From Paraburkholderia sp. BL23I1N1 (lineage in GTDB: Bacteria > Pseudomonadota > Gammaproteobacteria > Burkholderiales > Burkholderiaceae), in contig NZ_RAPV01000001.1 of NCBI RefSeq assembly GCF_003610295.1, positions 5,518,001 through 5,582,000 on the forward strand: DNA of 64,000 bases, in the 5' to 3' direction. Positions 35,162 to 44,012 of this stretch are shown here, in pieces. Position 1 is the first letter of the stretch. Each line of letters starts with the position of its first letter. The notes under the pieces are model-generated. The model was not told the origin of the DNA and did not search any database. It saw only the letters and a program-made list of their open reading frames with translations. The translations under genes were made by a program, and so were the position numbers.

Positions 35162-37840
35162 TTGACTGCTTCCGACATTCTTGCGCCGCACCTGACGCCC
35201 GGTGGTCACCTGCTTGCGGTTCCAGAGGACGACGCGCCACTATTGGCGGATGAGATACGACCGCGGCTAGGCAGTTCGTTTGCGCTTGGCGCGGGGCATG
35301 GCCTGCTGCATCTGGGAACGGCGGAAATCGGCCGCATTTTGCCGCCCGCCTGGGCCTGGTGGCGAGATTTTGCCGCGCGCTATGTCACCGCCTTGTGCGC
35401 TACCCCCGAAGGCGGCGACATAGCGGTCGTCACGCCTGCGGCCAAGGATTTCGATGCCTTGATTGCCGATGCGCCGCCAATGACGGGCGGGGAGTATCTG
35501 ACGCCAGATGTGCTGGCCACGCTGTGGGACGAGATCAATACCGCCCTGCACCAGGAACTGGCGACCGCAAAAGTCTCTCTTCAGGATTTCCTCAAGTTGC
35601 GCCACCCGGCCTGGAATCTCGTCGGCCGAGTGCATTTCAACCTCGCGGAGAACCGCAAGGACCCGGAGTCACCGTTCGCCTTCCTTGCGACTTACACCTC
35701 GCGCCTATCGGCCCATGGCAAGGCGCAACACCAGCCACTGTCGCAAGCCCTGGCGGAATTTTCTGGAGCCAGAAGCAAGACGCAGCTCCTGTCGCTACTG
35801 CTGCCGGTGCAGCGCGCCGCGGAACACTGCGATTGGCTTCGCGAAATGGTGGATACCGGAGAGATATACCATCCGCTGCGCTGGACGCCGCTTGACGCCT
35901 ATCGCTTTCTCTCGGACCTGTCCAAACTCGAAGCCGCCGGGATTGTCGTACGGACGCCAGGCGTCTGGCAGGCGGGCCGCCCTGCTCGTCCCGTTATAAG
36001 AGCGAGCGTCGGAGCAAGACCACCTTCGCTCCTGGGCAAGGACGCGTTGCTCGATTTCAGCATGGAGGTCTCCCTCGACGGCGAGCGTCTCAGCGCCTCC
36101 GAGGTCAGGGATCTGCTCAAAGGCGCCGACGGCTTGCAACTCATCCGCGGTCGCTGGGTCGAGGTGAACAACAAAAAGCTCAGTCGCCTCCTGAAGCGAT
36201 TCGAGGCCATGGAAACGGCAGCGAAAACCGGTCTGTCATTTAATGAGGCGCTACGCCTTCTGGCGGGTATTTCGCTCGACGATAGCGACGACCCCGCTGA
36301 CCGTGACTGGTCGCAGCTTGTTGCAGGGCCCTGGCTGGCCGACATCTTGCAGGATCTGCGTCAGCCGGAGGGGTTAGCGCAGATCAGCCCGGGACCGGAA
36401 CTCAAGGCCAGCCTGCGGCCCTACCAACAGGCCGGCGTGCGGTGGTTGTACCTGCTCACCCGACTCGGATTGGGCGCTTGCCTGGCGGACGATATGGGTC
36501 TGGGCAAGACCATGCAGGTACTCTCCCTGCTGCTCGTGTTGAAGCGCGAAAGCGCCGAGGCGCAGCCCAGCCTGCTGGTCGCCCCCGCATCGCTGCTGGC
36601 CAACTGGGCAGCAGAGGCCGAGCGCTTCGCCCCGGGTTTGCGCCTGCTGATCGCACATCCGTCGGTCATGCCGGCGGCCGATTTGCGTGCACTGGACGCC
36701 GCGCGGCTTGCGGACATCGATCTCGTCGTCACCAGCTTTGGCTCGCTTCTTCGCCAGCCGGTACTGGGGACCATCCAATGGCGCGTTGCCATCGTCGATG
36801 AAGCGCAGGCGATCAAGAATCCGGGTGCGAAGCAAACGCGACAGGTCAAGCAGCTCCATGCACAATCGCGAATCGCGCTGACTGGCACCCCTGTGGAAAA
36901 CCGCCTGTCCGATCTGTGGTCCATTTTCGATTTCACCCACCCCGGTTTGCTGGGCTCGGACAAGGTTTTCGCCAACTTTACCAGGCGGCTGGCGAAGGCC
37001 GAGCATTTCGGCCCCCTACGCGCGCTCGTACAGCCCTACATCCTGCGCCGCCTGAAGACCGACAAGCGGGTAATCGACGACCTTCCGGACAAAACCGAAC
37101 TCAAGGCCTGGTGCCACCTGCGCCCGAGCCAGGCGGCGCTTTACCAGCGTGCGGTGAAAGATCTGGCCGCCGCGCTCGAAGATGCCGACGGCATCGGTCG
37201 CAAGGGTGTCGTGCTGAGTTTCCTGATGCGCTTTAAACAGATATGCAACCATCCCTCGCAATGGCTGGGCGACGGAGCGTGGAAGGCGGAAGACAGCGGC
37301 AAGTTCGCCCGCCTGCGACAGCTGGCCGAAGTCATTGCCGCCAAGCAGGAAAAAGTGCTTGTATTCACCCAGTTCCGCGAGACCACTGAGCCGCTGGCGG
37401 CATTTCTGGGTTCAATTTTTGGTCGCGAAGGCCTGGTGCTCCATGGCGGCACTCCGGTAGCCAGGCGCCGCGAACTGGTCAAGAGATTCCAGGAAGATGA
37501 GCTGATACCCTTCTTCGTGCTCTCGCTAAAGGCTGGTGGGGCGGGGTTGAATCTCACCGCTGCTTCCCATGTGATCCACTACGACCGCTGGTGGAACCCG
37601 GCCGTGGAAAATCAGGCGACTGACCGTGCGTTTCGTATCGGCCAGCAGAAGAACGTCCTGGTGCATAAGTTTATCTGCCGAGGGACGATCGAGGACCATA
37701 TCGACCAGTTGATCGAAGTGAAGCAGCAATTGGTGAAGGATGTGCTGGAGGGCGGCGCGGAACTCCTGCTCACCGAGATGAGCGATCGCGAATTGCTCGA
37801 TCTCGTCAAGCTCGATGTTCATGCCGCGCAAGAAAATTAA
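35162..37840 (+). CDS. SNF2/RapA-family helicase (YwqA-like)
   Basis: An 892-residue protein with a TTG start (MTASDILAPHLTPGGHL) and GAGGA nine bases upstream. Residues 1-410 are a bacterial SNF2-associated N-terminal region. The SNF2 ATPase follows: DDMGLGKTMQ (Walker A), VDEAQAIKN (DEAQ), ALTGTPVENRLSDLWSIF; then the second RecA domain with VFTQFRETTE, VLSLKAGGAGLNLT and QATDRAFRIGQ. It moves on duplex DNA rather than unwinding it. The partner SWIM-domain gene follows by 18 bp. Such pairs (YwqA/YwqB) are widespread and without a settled role; nucleic-acid repair or defence are both possible. Confidence 0.88.
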   Translation: MTASDILAPHLTPGGHLLAVPEDDAPLLADEIRPRLGSSFALGAGHGLLHLGTAEIGRILPPAWAWWRDFAARYVTALCATPEGGDIAVVTPAAKDFDALIADAPPMTGGEYLTPDVLATLWDEINTALHQELATAKVSLQDFLKLRHPAWNLVGRVHFNLAENRKDPESPFAFLATYTSRLSAHGKAQHQPLSQALAEFSGARSKTQLLSLLLPVQRAAEHCDWLREMVDTGEIYHPLRWTPLDAYRFLSDLSKLEAAGIVVRTPGVWQAGRPARPVIRASVGARPPSLLGKDALLDFSMEVSLDGERLSASEVRDLLKGADGLQLIRGRWVEVNNKKLSRLLKRFEAMETAAKTGLSFNEALRLLAGISLDDSDDPADRDWSQLVAGPWLADILQDLRQPEGLAQISPGPELKASLRPYQQAGVRWLYLLTRLGLGACLADDMGLGKTMQVLSLLLVLKRESAEAQPSLLVAPASLLANWAAEAERFAPGLRLLIAHPSVMPAADLRALDAARLADIDLVVTSFGSLLRQPVLGTIQWRVAIVDEAQAIKNPGAKQTRQVKQLHAQSRIALTGTPVENRLSDLWSIFDFTHPGLLGSDKVFANFTRRLAKAEHFGPLRALVQPYILRRLKTDKRVIDDLPDKTELKAWCHLRPSQAALYQRAVKDLAAALEDADGIGRKGVVLSFLMRFKQICNHPSQWLGDGAWKAEDSGKFARLRQLAEVIAAKQEKVLVFTQFRETTEPLAAFLGSIFGREGLVLHGGTPVARRRELVKRFQEDELIPFFVLSLKAGGAGLNLTAASHVIHYDRWWNPAVENQATDRAFRIGQQKNVLVHKFICRGTIEDHIDQLIEVKQQLVKDVLEGGAELLLTEMSDRELLDLVKLDVHAAQEN

Positions 37841-37858
37841 TCGTGAAAAGGAAGCGCA

Positions 37859-38881
37859 ATGAGTTACGGTTACGGGGGATGGAAACCTTATGTCTCGGTT
37901 GCCGAGCGCAGGAAAAAGGCTGAACTGGCCGCCGCCAAGGCGAAGAAGACTGGTGCGGTCCTGTCGCCAATCGCCTCGTATCGCGGCGCCATCGCCAGGA
38001 CCTTCTGGGGCAAGGCCTGGTGTGACAATCTGGAAGGCTACAGCGACTATGCCAACCGCCTGCCGCGCGGCCGTACCTACATCCGCAACGGTTCCGTGAT
38101 TGACCTCCAGATTACGGCCGGCGAAGTGCGAGCGCAGGTAATGGGTTCGAGCCTCTACACGGTCGCCGTAAGCGTGACGGCGTGTCCGGCAAAGCAATGG
38201 CGAACAATTGGTGCCGACTGCTCGGGGTCGATCGATTCGATGGTAGAACTGCTGCAGGGCAAGTTCTCGACTGCCGTGATGGAGCGCATCTGCAAACCCG
38301 GAACGGGTCTTTTCCCGGTGCCGAAGGAAATCAGGTTCAATTGCAGTTGCCCGGACTGGGCGTCGATGTGCAAGCACGTTGCTGCCGTGCTCTACGGCGT
38401 CGGCGCGCGGCTCGACCAACAGCCGGAATTGCTCTTCGCCTTGCGCCGCGTCGATGCCAATGATCTCGTCAGGCAGGCCGGCGCTGGCCTGCCCAAATCC
38501 ACAAAACGAGCCGCTACCGGCAAGGTGCTCGACGACGCGCTGGTGGCCGATGTGTTTGGCATCGAGATGGCCGACGCGTACCCACCGCCGAAGCCTGCTG
38601 CCGGACGTAACAAGCCACCGGCAGGTAAGGTGACAGCAAAGAAGGCGACCAGGTCGGCTGTCTCGACAACCCGCAAGCCACCTGCGAACGCGAAGCCTGC
38701 GGAGGACAATAAATCGGTAACAAAGAAGTTACCAGTCAAGCCATCTGCTGGGCTACGTAAATCAACATCTGGAAACGTTGTGGCCGGTAAAGCAAACGTG
38801 GCGAACTCGCCTGCAACCCCGAAAGAGGCTGCTGCAAGGAAGCGCGCCAGTGCTCGACCGGTAAAAGATAAGTCCCGCTAA
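37859..38881 (+). CDS. SWIM zinc-finger protein (YwqB-like)
   Basis: A 340-residue protein with the SWIM motif FNCSCPDWASMCKHVAAVLYG (Cys-x-Cys ... Cys-x-His) at about residue 160. The N-terminus (MSYGYGGWKPYVSVAERR, FWGKAWCDNLEGY) is typical of SWIM partners of SNF2 helicases. The last 110 residues are a low-complexity Lys/Ala/Pro-rich tail that probably binds nucleic acid. AAGGAAGCGCA precedes the ATG. It forms an operon with the SNF2 gene. Confidence 0.88.
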   Translation: MSYGYGGWKPYVSVAERRKKAELAAAKAKKTGAVLSPIASYRGAIARTFWGKAWCDNLEGYSDYANRLPRGRTYIRNGSVIDLQITAGEVRAQVMGSSLYTVAVSVTACPAKQWRTIGADCSGSIDSMVELLQGKFSTAVMERICKPGTGLFPVPKEIRFNCSCPDWASMCKHVAAVLYGVGARLDQQPELLFALRRVDANDLVRQAGAGLPKSTKRAATGKVLDDALVADVFGIEMADAYPPPKPAAGRNKPPAGKVTAKKATRSAVSTTRKPPANAKPAEDNKSVTKKLPVKPSAGLRKSTSGNVVAGKANVANSPATPKEAAARKRASARPVKDKSR

Positions 38882-38979
38882 GCTCCGATTTCATCTCGCA
38901 TGACTACGCGGGAAGCGATTAACGTCGATGAATGAAATTCTTTTTATCGATGCATCTACGACTGCGCATCGTCATCGCG

Positions 38980-39324
38980 TCAGCTGACCTGATCGCGCAT
39001 AACTCGCCAACGGCACTCTTCCGTGTCGAATGCAAAGCCGGTGATGCGGGCCTGATATTGATACGACGGCCAGTTTACGCCGTGATTCTCGCGGACCCTG
39101 CTACCGCCTTCTGGCGGGCATTTCTTGCAACTCTCATCGGTGCGCGGCAGCGTGCGCGCGACCGGTGCGGTCTTGCTGTCATCTTTCGGCGAGTCGCCCG
39201 AGACGCTAGCCGTTCCCGCGACGGCCGCTCCGCCCCACAAAGCTGTGCCAGCGCGCGCCAGAATCGGCCCAAGTTCCGCTACCGCTCCTTCCACCACTGG
39301 AACCAGTATGAATCTTGACGGCAC
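38980..39324 (-). pseudogene. Probable truncated Tox-REase-5 polymorphic toxin remnant
   Basis: A GTG-initiated frame of 114 codons. The N-terminus is Ala/Gly-rich (GPILARAGTALWGGAAVAG), then CKKCPPEGG, YQYQARITGFAF, which match the start of the Tox-REase-5 nuclease domain (Cys-x-x-Cys-Pro, Tyr-Gln-x-x-Val/Ile-Thr-Gly). The expected catalytic part that normally follows (a Trp, FDGF, then LLEAKAxYD) is missing: the frame ends in WRVMRDQVS. It looks like the stump of a type VI or contact-dependent effector. The family call is by motif only. Confidence 0.5.
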
Positions 39325-39405
39325 CCCTGCATTGACGGGGCCGCGATTATCACAAAAAAGGGGCGTCTGGCACCCCTCTCAAAAAACCGATCGTTTCTTT
39401 GTCGT

Positions 39406-39636
39406 CTAGACGGTGTCGCTGCGAGCGATATGCAAGAGGCCCTGCGCGATCACAACATTGGCATTGTTCGATACTTCGATGGCACCGTTTTTTAGCACCA
39501 TGAGGGGCATCGAGGCCGCGATAGGTTCCCATGCTTGCAGTAGCGCTGCCCTGTCAGGGTGAGTCCGAAACAGGACGCCCAGCGCGGCAGTAAAGACGGC
39601 AGCGGGGTCCGCGCCGTCTGCTTGAGGTAGGTCCAT
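39406..39636 (-). CDS. Small hypothetical protein
   Basis: A 76-residue protein MDLPQADGADPAAVFTAAL to HIARSDTV, with a strong CGGAGG ribosome site five bases before the ATG. It is helical in pattern, without membrane segments; not recognised. It lies just before the toxin remnant in the same direction and could be an immunity or accessory protein, which is speculation. Confidence 0.6.
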   Translation of the reverse strand: MDLPQADGADPAAVFTAALGVLFRTHPDRAALLQAWEPIAASMPLMVLKNGAIEVSNNANVVIAQGLLHIARSDTV

Positions 39637-39695
39637 GGAGCCTCCGAAGTGGTGAGGTGTTGCGCAGCACCGTTTCATCATAGGCGATCGTATAT

Positions 39696-40046
39696 TTACC
39701 TACCGCGGAACATGCCATGCGAGTTTGCCCATTCGCGCAATGCATCATTCACGCGAGATTGCCAGCCAGCACCCGTGTCCTTGAAAGCGTCGATCACGTC
39801 AGGATCAAGGCGGATCGTTGTACGCACCTTGTGCTGGTCGATCGGCATCGACGGACGGCCGGGACCTCTCAGCACAGCGGCCGCTGCCTTTTCGCCGACC
39901 ATCGCCGGCAACGCGTCACGCGCGGGGCGCATGCGCTTCAATTGTGCATCCGTGAGTGGCAGGTTATCGGCATCACTTCCGGCCGCCCTGGTGAGCGCCG
40001 CATCTTCAGCGGCGTCGGGGATATGAAATTTACGCTTCGTCGACAT
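39696..40046 (-). CDS. brnA: BrnA-type antitoxin
   Basis: A 116-residue protein starting MSTKRKFHIPDAAEDAA, with the C-terminal ribbon-helix-helix segment QHKVRTTIRLDPDVIDAFKDTGAGWQSRVNDALREW in pattern. BrnA binds DNA and BrnT through this region. It overlaps the brnT 3' end by 17 bp; in this family the toxin gene comes first. Autorepression would act on the 15 bp inverted repeat before brnT. Confidence 0.92.
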   Translation of the reverse strand: MSTKRKFHIPDAAEDAALTRAAGSDADNLPLTDAQLKRMRPARDALPAMVGEKAAAAVLRGPGRPSMPIDQHKVRTTIRLDPDVIDAFKDTGAGWQSRVNDALREWANSHGMFRGR

Positions 40047-40299
40047 ATTTAAGCACCTCTCTACGGTTAGCTTTGCGCAGACTGATTGCACGCAGCGTTT
40101 CGCCGCGCATGGTGAATGCAAGCGAATAGATACGATCGCCGATCGGGCCGAGAGCGGTGAATCGTTCTTCGCTGTAGTCGAACCGGTCATCGCGCCACAC
40201 TAGCGCGACACCCATCTCGAATGCTTCGGCCATCGCCAGCGAAACGCCGTGCTTCCCCTGATTGATTTGGTCTTTGAGCGGGTCGAATTCGATTTGCAT
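40030..40299 (-). CDS. brnT: BrnT-type ribonuclease toxin
   Basis: An 89-residue protein with MQIEFDPLKDQINQGKHGVSLAMAEAF, DDRFDYSEERF, GDRIYSLAFT and RAISLRKANRREVLKY in pattern, the BrnT signature (RelE-like ribonuclease fold). It is the first gene of the brnTA operon. The strong promoter/operator is directly upstream. Confidence 0.93.
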   Translation of the reverse strand: MQIEFDPLKDQINQGKHGVSLAMAEAFEMGVALVWRDDRFDYSEERFTALGPIGDRIYSLAFTMRGETLRAISLRKANRREVLKYVDEA

Positions 40300-40305
40300 G
40301 TAATT

Positions 40306-40353
40306 ATTGTATGCACAAAAAACAACGAGTGCAAGTTATTTTTGTGCATACAA
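40306..40353 (-). promoter_or_regulatory. brnTA promoter with 15 bp inverted-repeat operator
   Basis: TTGTATGCACAAAAA (40307-40321) and TTTTTGTGCATACAA (40339-40353) are perfect inverse copies spaced by 17 bp. On the minus strand TTGCAC (40334-40329) and TACAAT (40311-40306), spaced by 17, make a good sigma-70 promoter whose -10 box lies in the proximal arm, 6 bp before the brnT start. A BrnA or BrnA-BrnT complex bound to both arms would block it. Confidence 0.8.
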
Positions 40354-41028
40354 AAACCCGGGTAAGAACCCGGCCTTCCCTGCTATTGGCCGCTCTTGCG
40401 AAGGTATTGACGCGGTTTGCAGATACGCCGGCGTCGCGACGATGACAACCGGAATTCGCTCGAGCAGGCGTACAACGGTCGTCTCGTTGGTCACCATGTA
40501 GGGAACAACGATGCCAAGGTCGTACCCGTCGGCAACCAGGTCGACGGGGCGCTCGGTCAGCGTCACATCGAGCGCGACTTTCGGATGGGCCCGCTTGAAT
40601 CCGGCGATCAACGGAACCAGCCGGTTTATCGTCGCCGTGGTATGGGTGACCAGACGCAAGACGCCACTCGCTTCCCGTGTCTGATTGGCTACGTCCGCTT
40701 CAAGTGCATCCAGATCGTCCAGGATGCGCACGCAGCCTTCGTAGAATCGCTCCGCGGCCTCGGTGAGGGAGAGCTGCCGGGTGGTCCGGTTCAACAGCCG
40801 GCATCCCATCCGCTTTTCCAGCCCGGCTATTGCCCGCCACACCGCCGGCCGGGTCAGCCCATGCATGTCCGCCGCTCGTGTGAAACTCTTCAATTCGACC
40901 ACCGACCGGAAAACGCGCAGGCTTTCGACATATTCCGTGGCGAGATCTCTTCGCTGAACGGCGACAAAGGGTGGCCGGAATGCCAGGTCAGAACCACCGG
41001 ATATTCGAGTCCTGGACCACGTCTCCAA
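40336..41028 (-). pseudogene. Truncated LysR-type regulator
   Basis: About 230 codons against 300 for the family. The helix-turn-helix is intact (VFRSVVELKSFTRAADMHGLTRPAVWRAIAGLE), and part of the effector domain (GVLRLVTHTTATINRLVPLI, DVTLTERPVDLVADGYDLGI), but after VATPAYLQ the frame runs into the brnTA operator and stops. No ATG starts the N-terminus; only a TTG at 41028. It was probably truncated when the brnTA module arrived and may be non-functional. Confidence 0.75.
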
Positions 41029-41233
41029 CCGTATCTCCGAGGATTAGCAAAGATGGCCCGGCGATTGACAGCAGTCTAAACCAGGCCGCCCTGCTCTTTG
41101 CGCCTTTAGCGGTGATCGTGCTGCCCGGGCAATCGCCTGAGAAAGCACCGGCGGCAGCGGGATTTTCGACCTTCGCACGGGTGTTTGTCAGTTCCATCCG
41201 GCACTATCATTGGAAGGTCCAATGGAGGTTGCC

Positions 41234-42154
41234 ATGTGCTATTCGGCCCAGATTGAAGCGGACTACCGGAAGTACGTAAAAATGTTCGGCGCTGCCATGA
41301 GTCTCCGGGAGTTCGCGGAGCTGTACTGGGAGCATGGCGGCCGGGAGCTGAAGGCTCCGATGGCAATGGAGGCTGCGTTCTCGGACCCGCAGACCGATGA
41401 TGAGCACCGCATCCAGGCATTGATTGCTGAAAACAATGCGCTACGCGCAACGAAATTCGAACAGGAGCTTTTCAAGCAGCGCGCGCGGCTTGCCGACGCC
41501 GAGCGCATTCTGGAAACGAAGACGACAAAAGCGGCAACCGAAAGCAGGCGGATCGCGCTCGACAAGATCGACGCAGCTGCGCGCCGGCTGGCGGACCTGA
41601 AGCGCACTACCTTGAAAGATGCGGATTCGCAGATCTATCCTGGCTGGTATGCCCCAGTGATGATTGTTCAGGACGGCCGCCGCGTCGTCGTGCCGATGCG
41701 GTACCGCTGCCGCTTACCGGGCTGGACCGAGCAGATGGAGAGGGAAAAACCGGGGACATTCAACGCCCGGCGAGACAACCTGCGGCGGGTGTGGGGGAAG
41801 TTGTTCGGCCACAATCACGGCATCATGGTCGTCAATCGTTTCTACGAGAACGTTGACCAAAACGGGAAGAATGTCGTTTTGCAATTCGATCCGCAGCCTG
41901 CGCAACCCATGCTGGTTGCTTGCCTGTGGTCGCGCACAACGATACCGGGTGAGCCTGATCTATGGTCGTTTGCCGCGATCACCGACGAACCGCCGCCGGA
42001 AGTCGCGGCTACCGGTCACGATCGCTGCATTATCCCGATCAAACCGGAACACCTCGACGCGTGGCTCAATCCGAATCCATCCGACCTGGCGGCGCAATAC
42101 GCCATTCTCGATGACCGGGAGCGGCCGTACTTTGAACATCGATTGGCGGCATGA
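41234..42154 (+). CDS. SOS response-associated peptidase (SRAP, YedK/HMCES family)
   Basis: A 306-residue protein beginning MCYSAQ, with the essential Cys2 that forms a thiazolidine crosslink with abasic sites in single-stranded DNA. Other motifs: NARRDNLRR, VNRFYEN and the active-site His in TGHDRCIIPIK. The family is usually 220-240 residues; this one has an insertion rich in charged helix at about residues 60-125. GGAGG lies six bases before the ATG. No LexA box is apparent upstream. Confidence 0.9.
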   Translation: MCYSAQIEADYRKYVKMFGAAMSLREFAELYWEHGGRELKAPMAMEAAFSDPQTDDEHRIQALIAENNALRATKFEQELFKQRARLADAERILETKTTKAATESRRIALDKIDAAARRLADLKRTTLKDADSQIYPGWYAPVMIVQDGRRVVVPMRYRCRLPGWTEQMEREKPGTFNARRDNLRRVWGKLFGHNHGIMVVNRFYENVDQNGKNVVLQFDPQPAQPMLVACLWSRTTIPGEPDLWSFAAITDEPPPEVAATGHDRCIIPIKPEHLDAWLNPNPSDLAAQYAILDDRERPYFEHRLAA

Positions 42155-42169
42155 TGTGTGTACGGTACT

Positions 42170-43807
42170 TCACCGCGCTGCAGCCAACCTTTGCGATACC
42201 CGGCTCTCAGTCCGGGTCGTGATCACCGGCCGATCTTCCCGACTAGCACCATCGTTCTGCAACTGAAACTGGCCTGTCGAGACATGCAGCAGTTGCGCCA
42301 GCTCAGTCAGCGACTGCGCAGCGGCCGCCGCCTGCTCGACCAGCGCGGCGTTTTGTTGCGTCATGCTGTCCATCTGCGTAACAGCAACGTTAACCTGATT
42401 AATGCCGGCGCTCTGCTCCGCGGCAGCTGCCGTGATCTCGCGCACAACCCCTGACACTCTCGCAATCGCTTCTCGTGCCGCCTCAATCGTCAGGCCCGTT
42501 TTATCGACGAGTTCAACACCGTTCTCAACCTTTCCAACCGCGCGACTGATCAGAACCCGGATCTCTTTTGCAGCACCCGCACTGCGCTGCGCCAGCGTAC
42601 GTACCTCAGCGGCCACAACTGCGAAACCGCGCCCTTCGTCCCCTGCTCTCGCGGCTTCTACCGCAGCGTTCAGCGCGAGGATATTGGTCTGAAACGCAAT
42701 CCCTTCGATCACCGAAATAATCTCCACCATCTTGTGCGATTCACTCGATACCTCCTGCATCGTTGACGCCGCTTCAGCTGCCGTCTCACCACCGCGATTG
42801 ACGATCTGCTCCGCATTCTCGGTCAGTTCACGTACCGTTTGCGCGTTCTCCGCCGTCTGCCTGACCATCGCGGTGATCTGCTCCATGCTGGCAGCGGTTT
42901 CCTCGAGCGAGGCCGCCTGATTCTCGGTGCGTGCTGAAAGATCCGCGTTTCCCTCGGCAATCTCGCGCGCGCCGGTCGCCACCTTGCTGGCGGCGTCCTT
43001 GATCTGCGCGATCGTGCCGGCGAGCCCATCGCGCATGCGCTGCATCGCATGCAGGAGGCTTGAGTTGTCGGCCTTCCGGGTTTTGATGGCAATGGCGAGA
43101 TTACCCAACGCGATCTCACCGGCCACCTGGGTGGCATAAGCAGGATCGCCGCCGATCGTGCGTTGAATGCTGCGATTAGTGAGCGAGACAAGCGTGGACA
43201 GCAACACCGCAAGCACGGCGAAAAGTCCACCAACGATATAGAGCGACTCCTTGAAAGCCGCGTCGATATCGTCCACATAGGCGCCCGTAGCGATAATCCA
43301 GTCCCACGGCGCATAGCGCACGACATAGCCGATCTTGCCGACCGCGGCGCTCGCCGGGTCGTGTGGATGCGGGAACACATAATCCACAAAGCCGCCATTC
43401 GGCGCCTGCGCGACCGAAGCGAACGTCACGTAGTGGTGCCGGCCATCGGCATCGGCTGTTCCGGCGAGGTCCTTTCCATTCAGTGCGGGCTTTACCGCAT
43501 GCATGACCATTCGCGGCGTGGAATCGATCACGAGAAAATAGCCGTCTTCGCCATAACGGATATTGCCCAGCCGCTCAAGCGCCTGTCGGCGAGCATCCGC
43601 CTCGGTGAGCGTGCCGTTTTGTGAAAGTGTCCCGTACTCCTTCACAATACTGAGCCCGACATGGGCGACGTTCACCAGATCGTTCTTGCGCTCTTCGATG
43701 CGCGTCTGCCGGGACAACCATGCCGCCGATACGGACACCACAAGCAAAGCCACCAGACTGACGACCAAAGGCAGCCAGAGCTTTTGCGTGAAACTGAATC
43801 GGTGCAT
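42170..43807 (-). CDS. Methyl-accepting chemotaxis protein with periplasmic Cache domain
   Basis: A 545-residue receptor. The first membrane segment is at residues 10-32, then a single-Cache periplasmic domain ([38 protein letters not shown] in pattern), a second membrane segment at about 190-210, a HAMP domain and the signalling hairpin with [32 protein letters not shown] in pattern. No CheR-binding pentapeptide ends the protein. Cache domains of this sort usually sense small organic acids. It lies next to the MFS gene in the same direction. Confidence 0.95.
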   Translation of the reverse strand: MHRFSFTQKLWLPLVVSLVALLVVSVSAAWLSRQTRIEERKNDLVNVAHVGLSIVKEYGTLSQNGTLTEADARRQALERLGNIRYGEDGYFLVIDSTPRMVMHAVKPALNGKDLAGTADADGRHHYVTFASVAQAPNGGFVDYVFPHPHDPASAAVGKIGYVVRYAPWDWIIATGAYVDDIDAAFKESLYIVGGLFAVLAVLLSTLVSLTNRSIQRTIGGDPAYATQVAGEIALGNLAIAIKTRKADNSSLLHAMQRMRDGLAGTIAQIKDAASKVATGAREIAEGNADLSARTENQAASLEETAASMEQITAMVRQTAENAQTVRELTENAEQIVNRGGETAAEAASTMQEVSSESHKMVEIISVIEGIAFQTNILALNAAVEAARAGDEGRGFAVVAAEVRTLAQRSAGAAKEIRVLISRAVGKVENGVELVDKTGLTIEAAREAIARVSGVVREITAAAAEQSAGINQVNVAVTQMDSMTQQNAALVEQAAAAAQSLTELAQLLHVSTGQFQLQNDGASREDRPVITTRTESRVSQRLAAAR

Positions 43808-44012
43808 GCGCGCTCCACATCTCTATCGAGGGTTCGCCCCACGTTTCGCTATGGCCGTGCTACTGCGATCCGGGACTGGCGAGTCGTTGCCTGAATACGG
43901 CTACCCGATCTGTTTATCGACACGGGCGGCGCCGATGTTTGTAGAGACAAACCCTCGCCTGCGTCGCGCGACGACGCAGGGATGTCGATCATGGGAGGAA
44001 AGCAACTGAAAC

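Noticed and set aside
34815..35165. Possible 116-codon gene overlapping the SNF2 start by 4 bp
   Set aside because: The overlap suggested coupling, but the protein has no recognisable pattern and lies in a region of decayed DNA; left unannotated.
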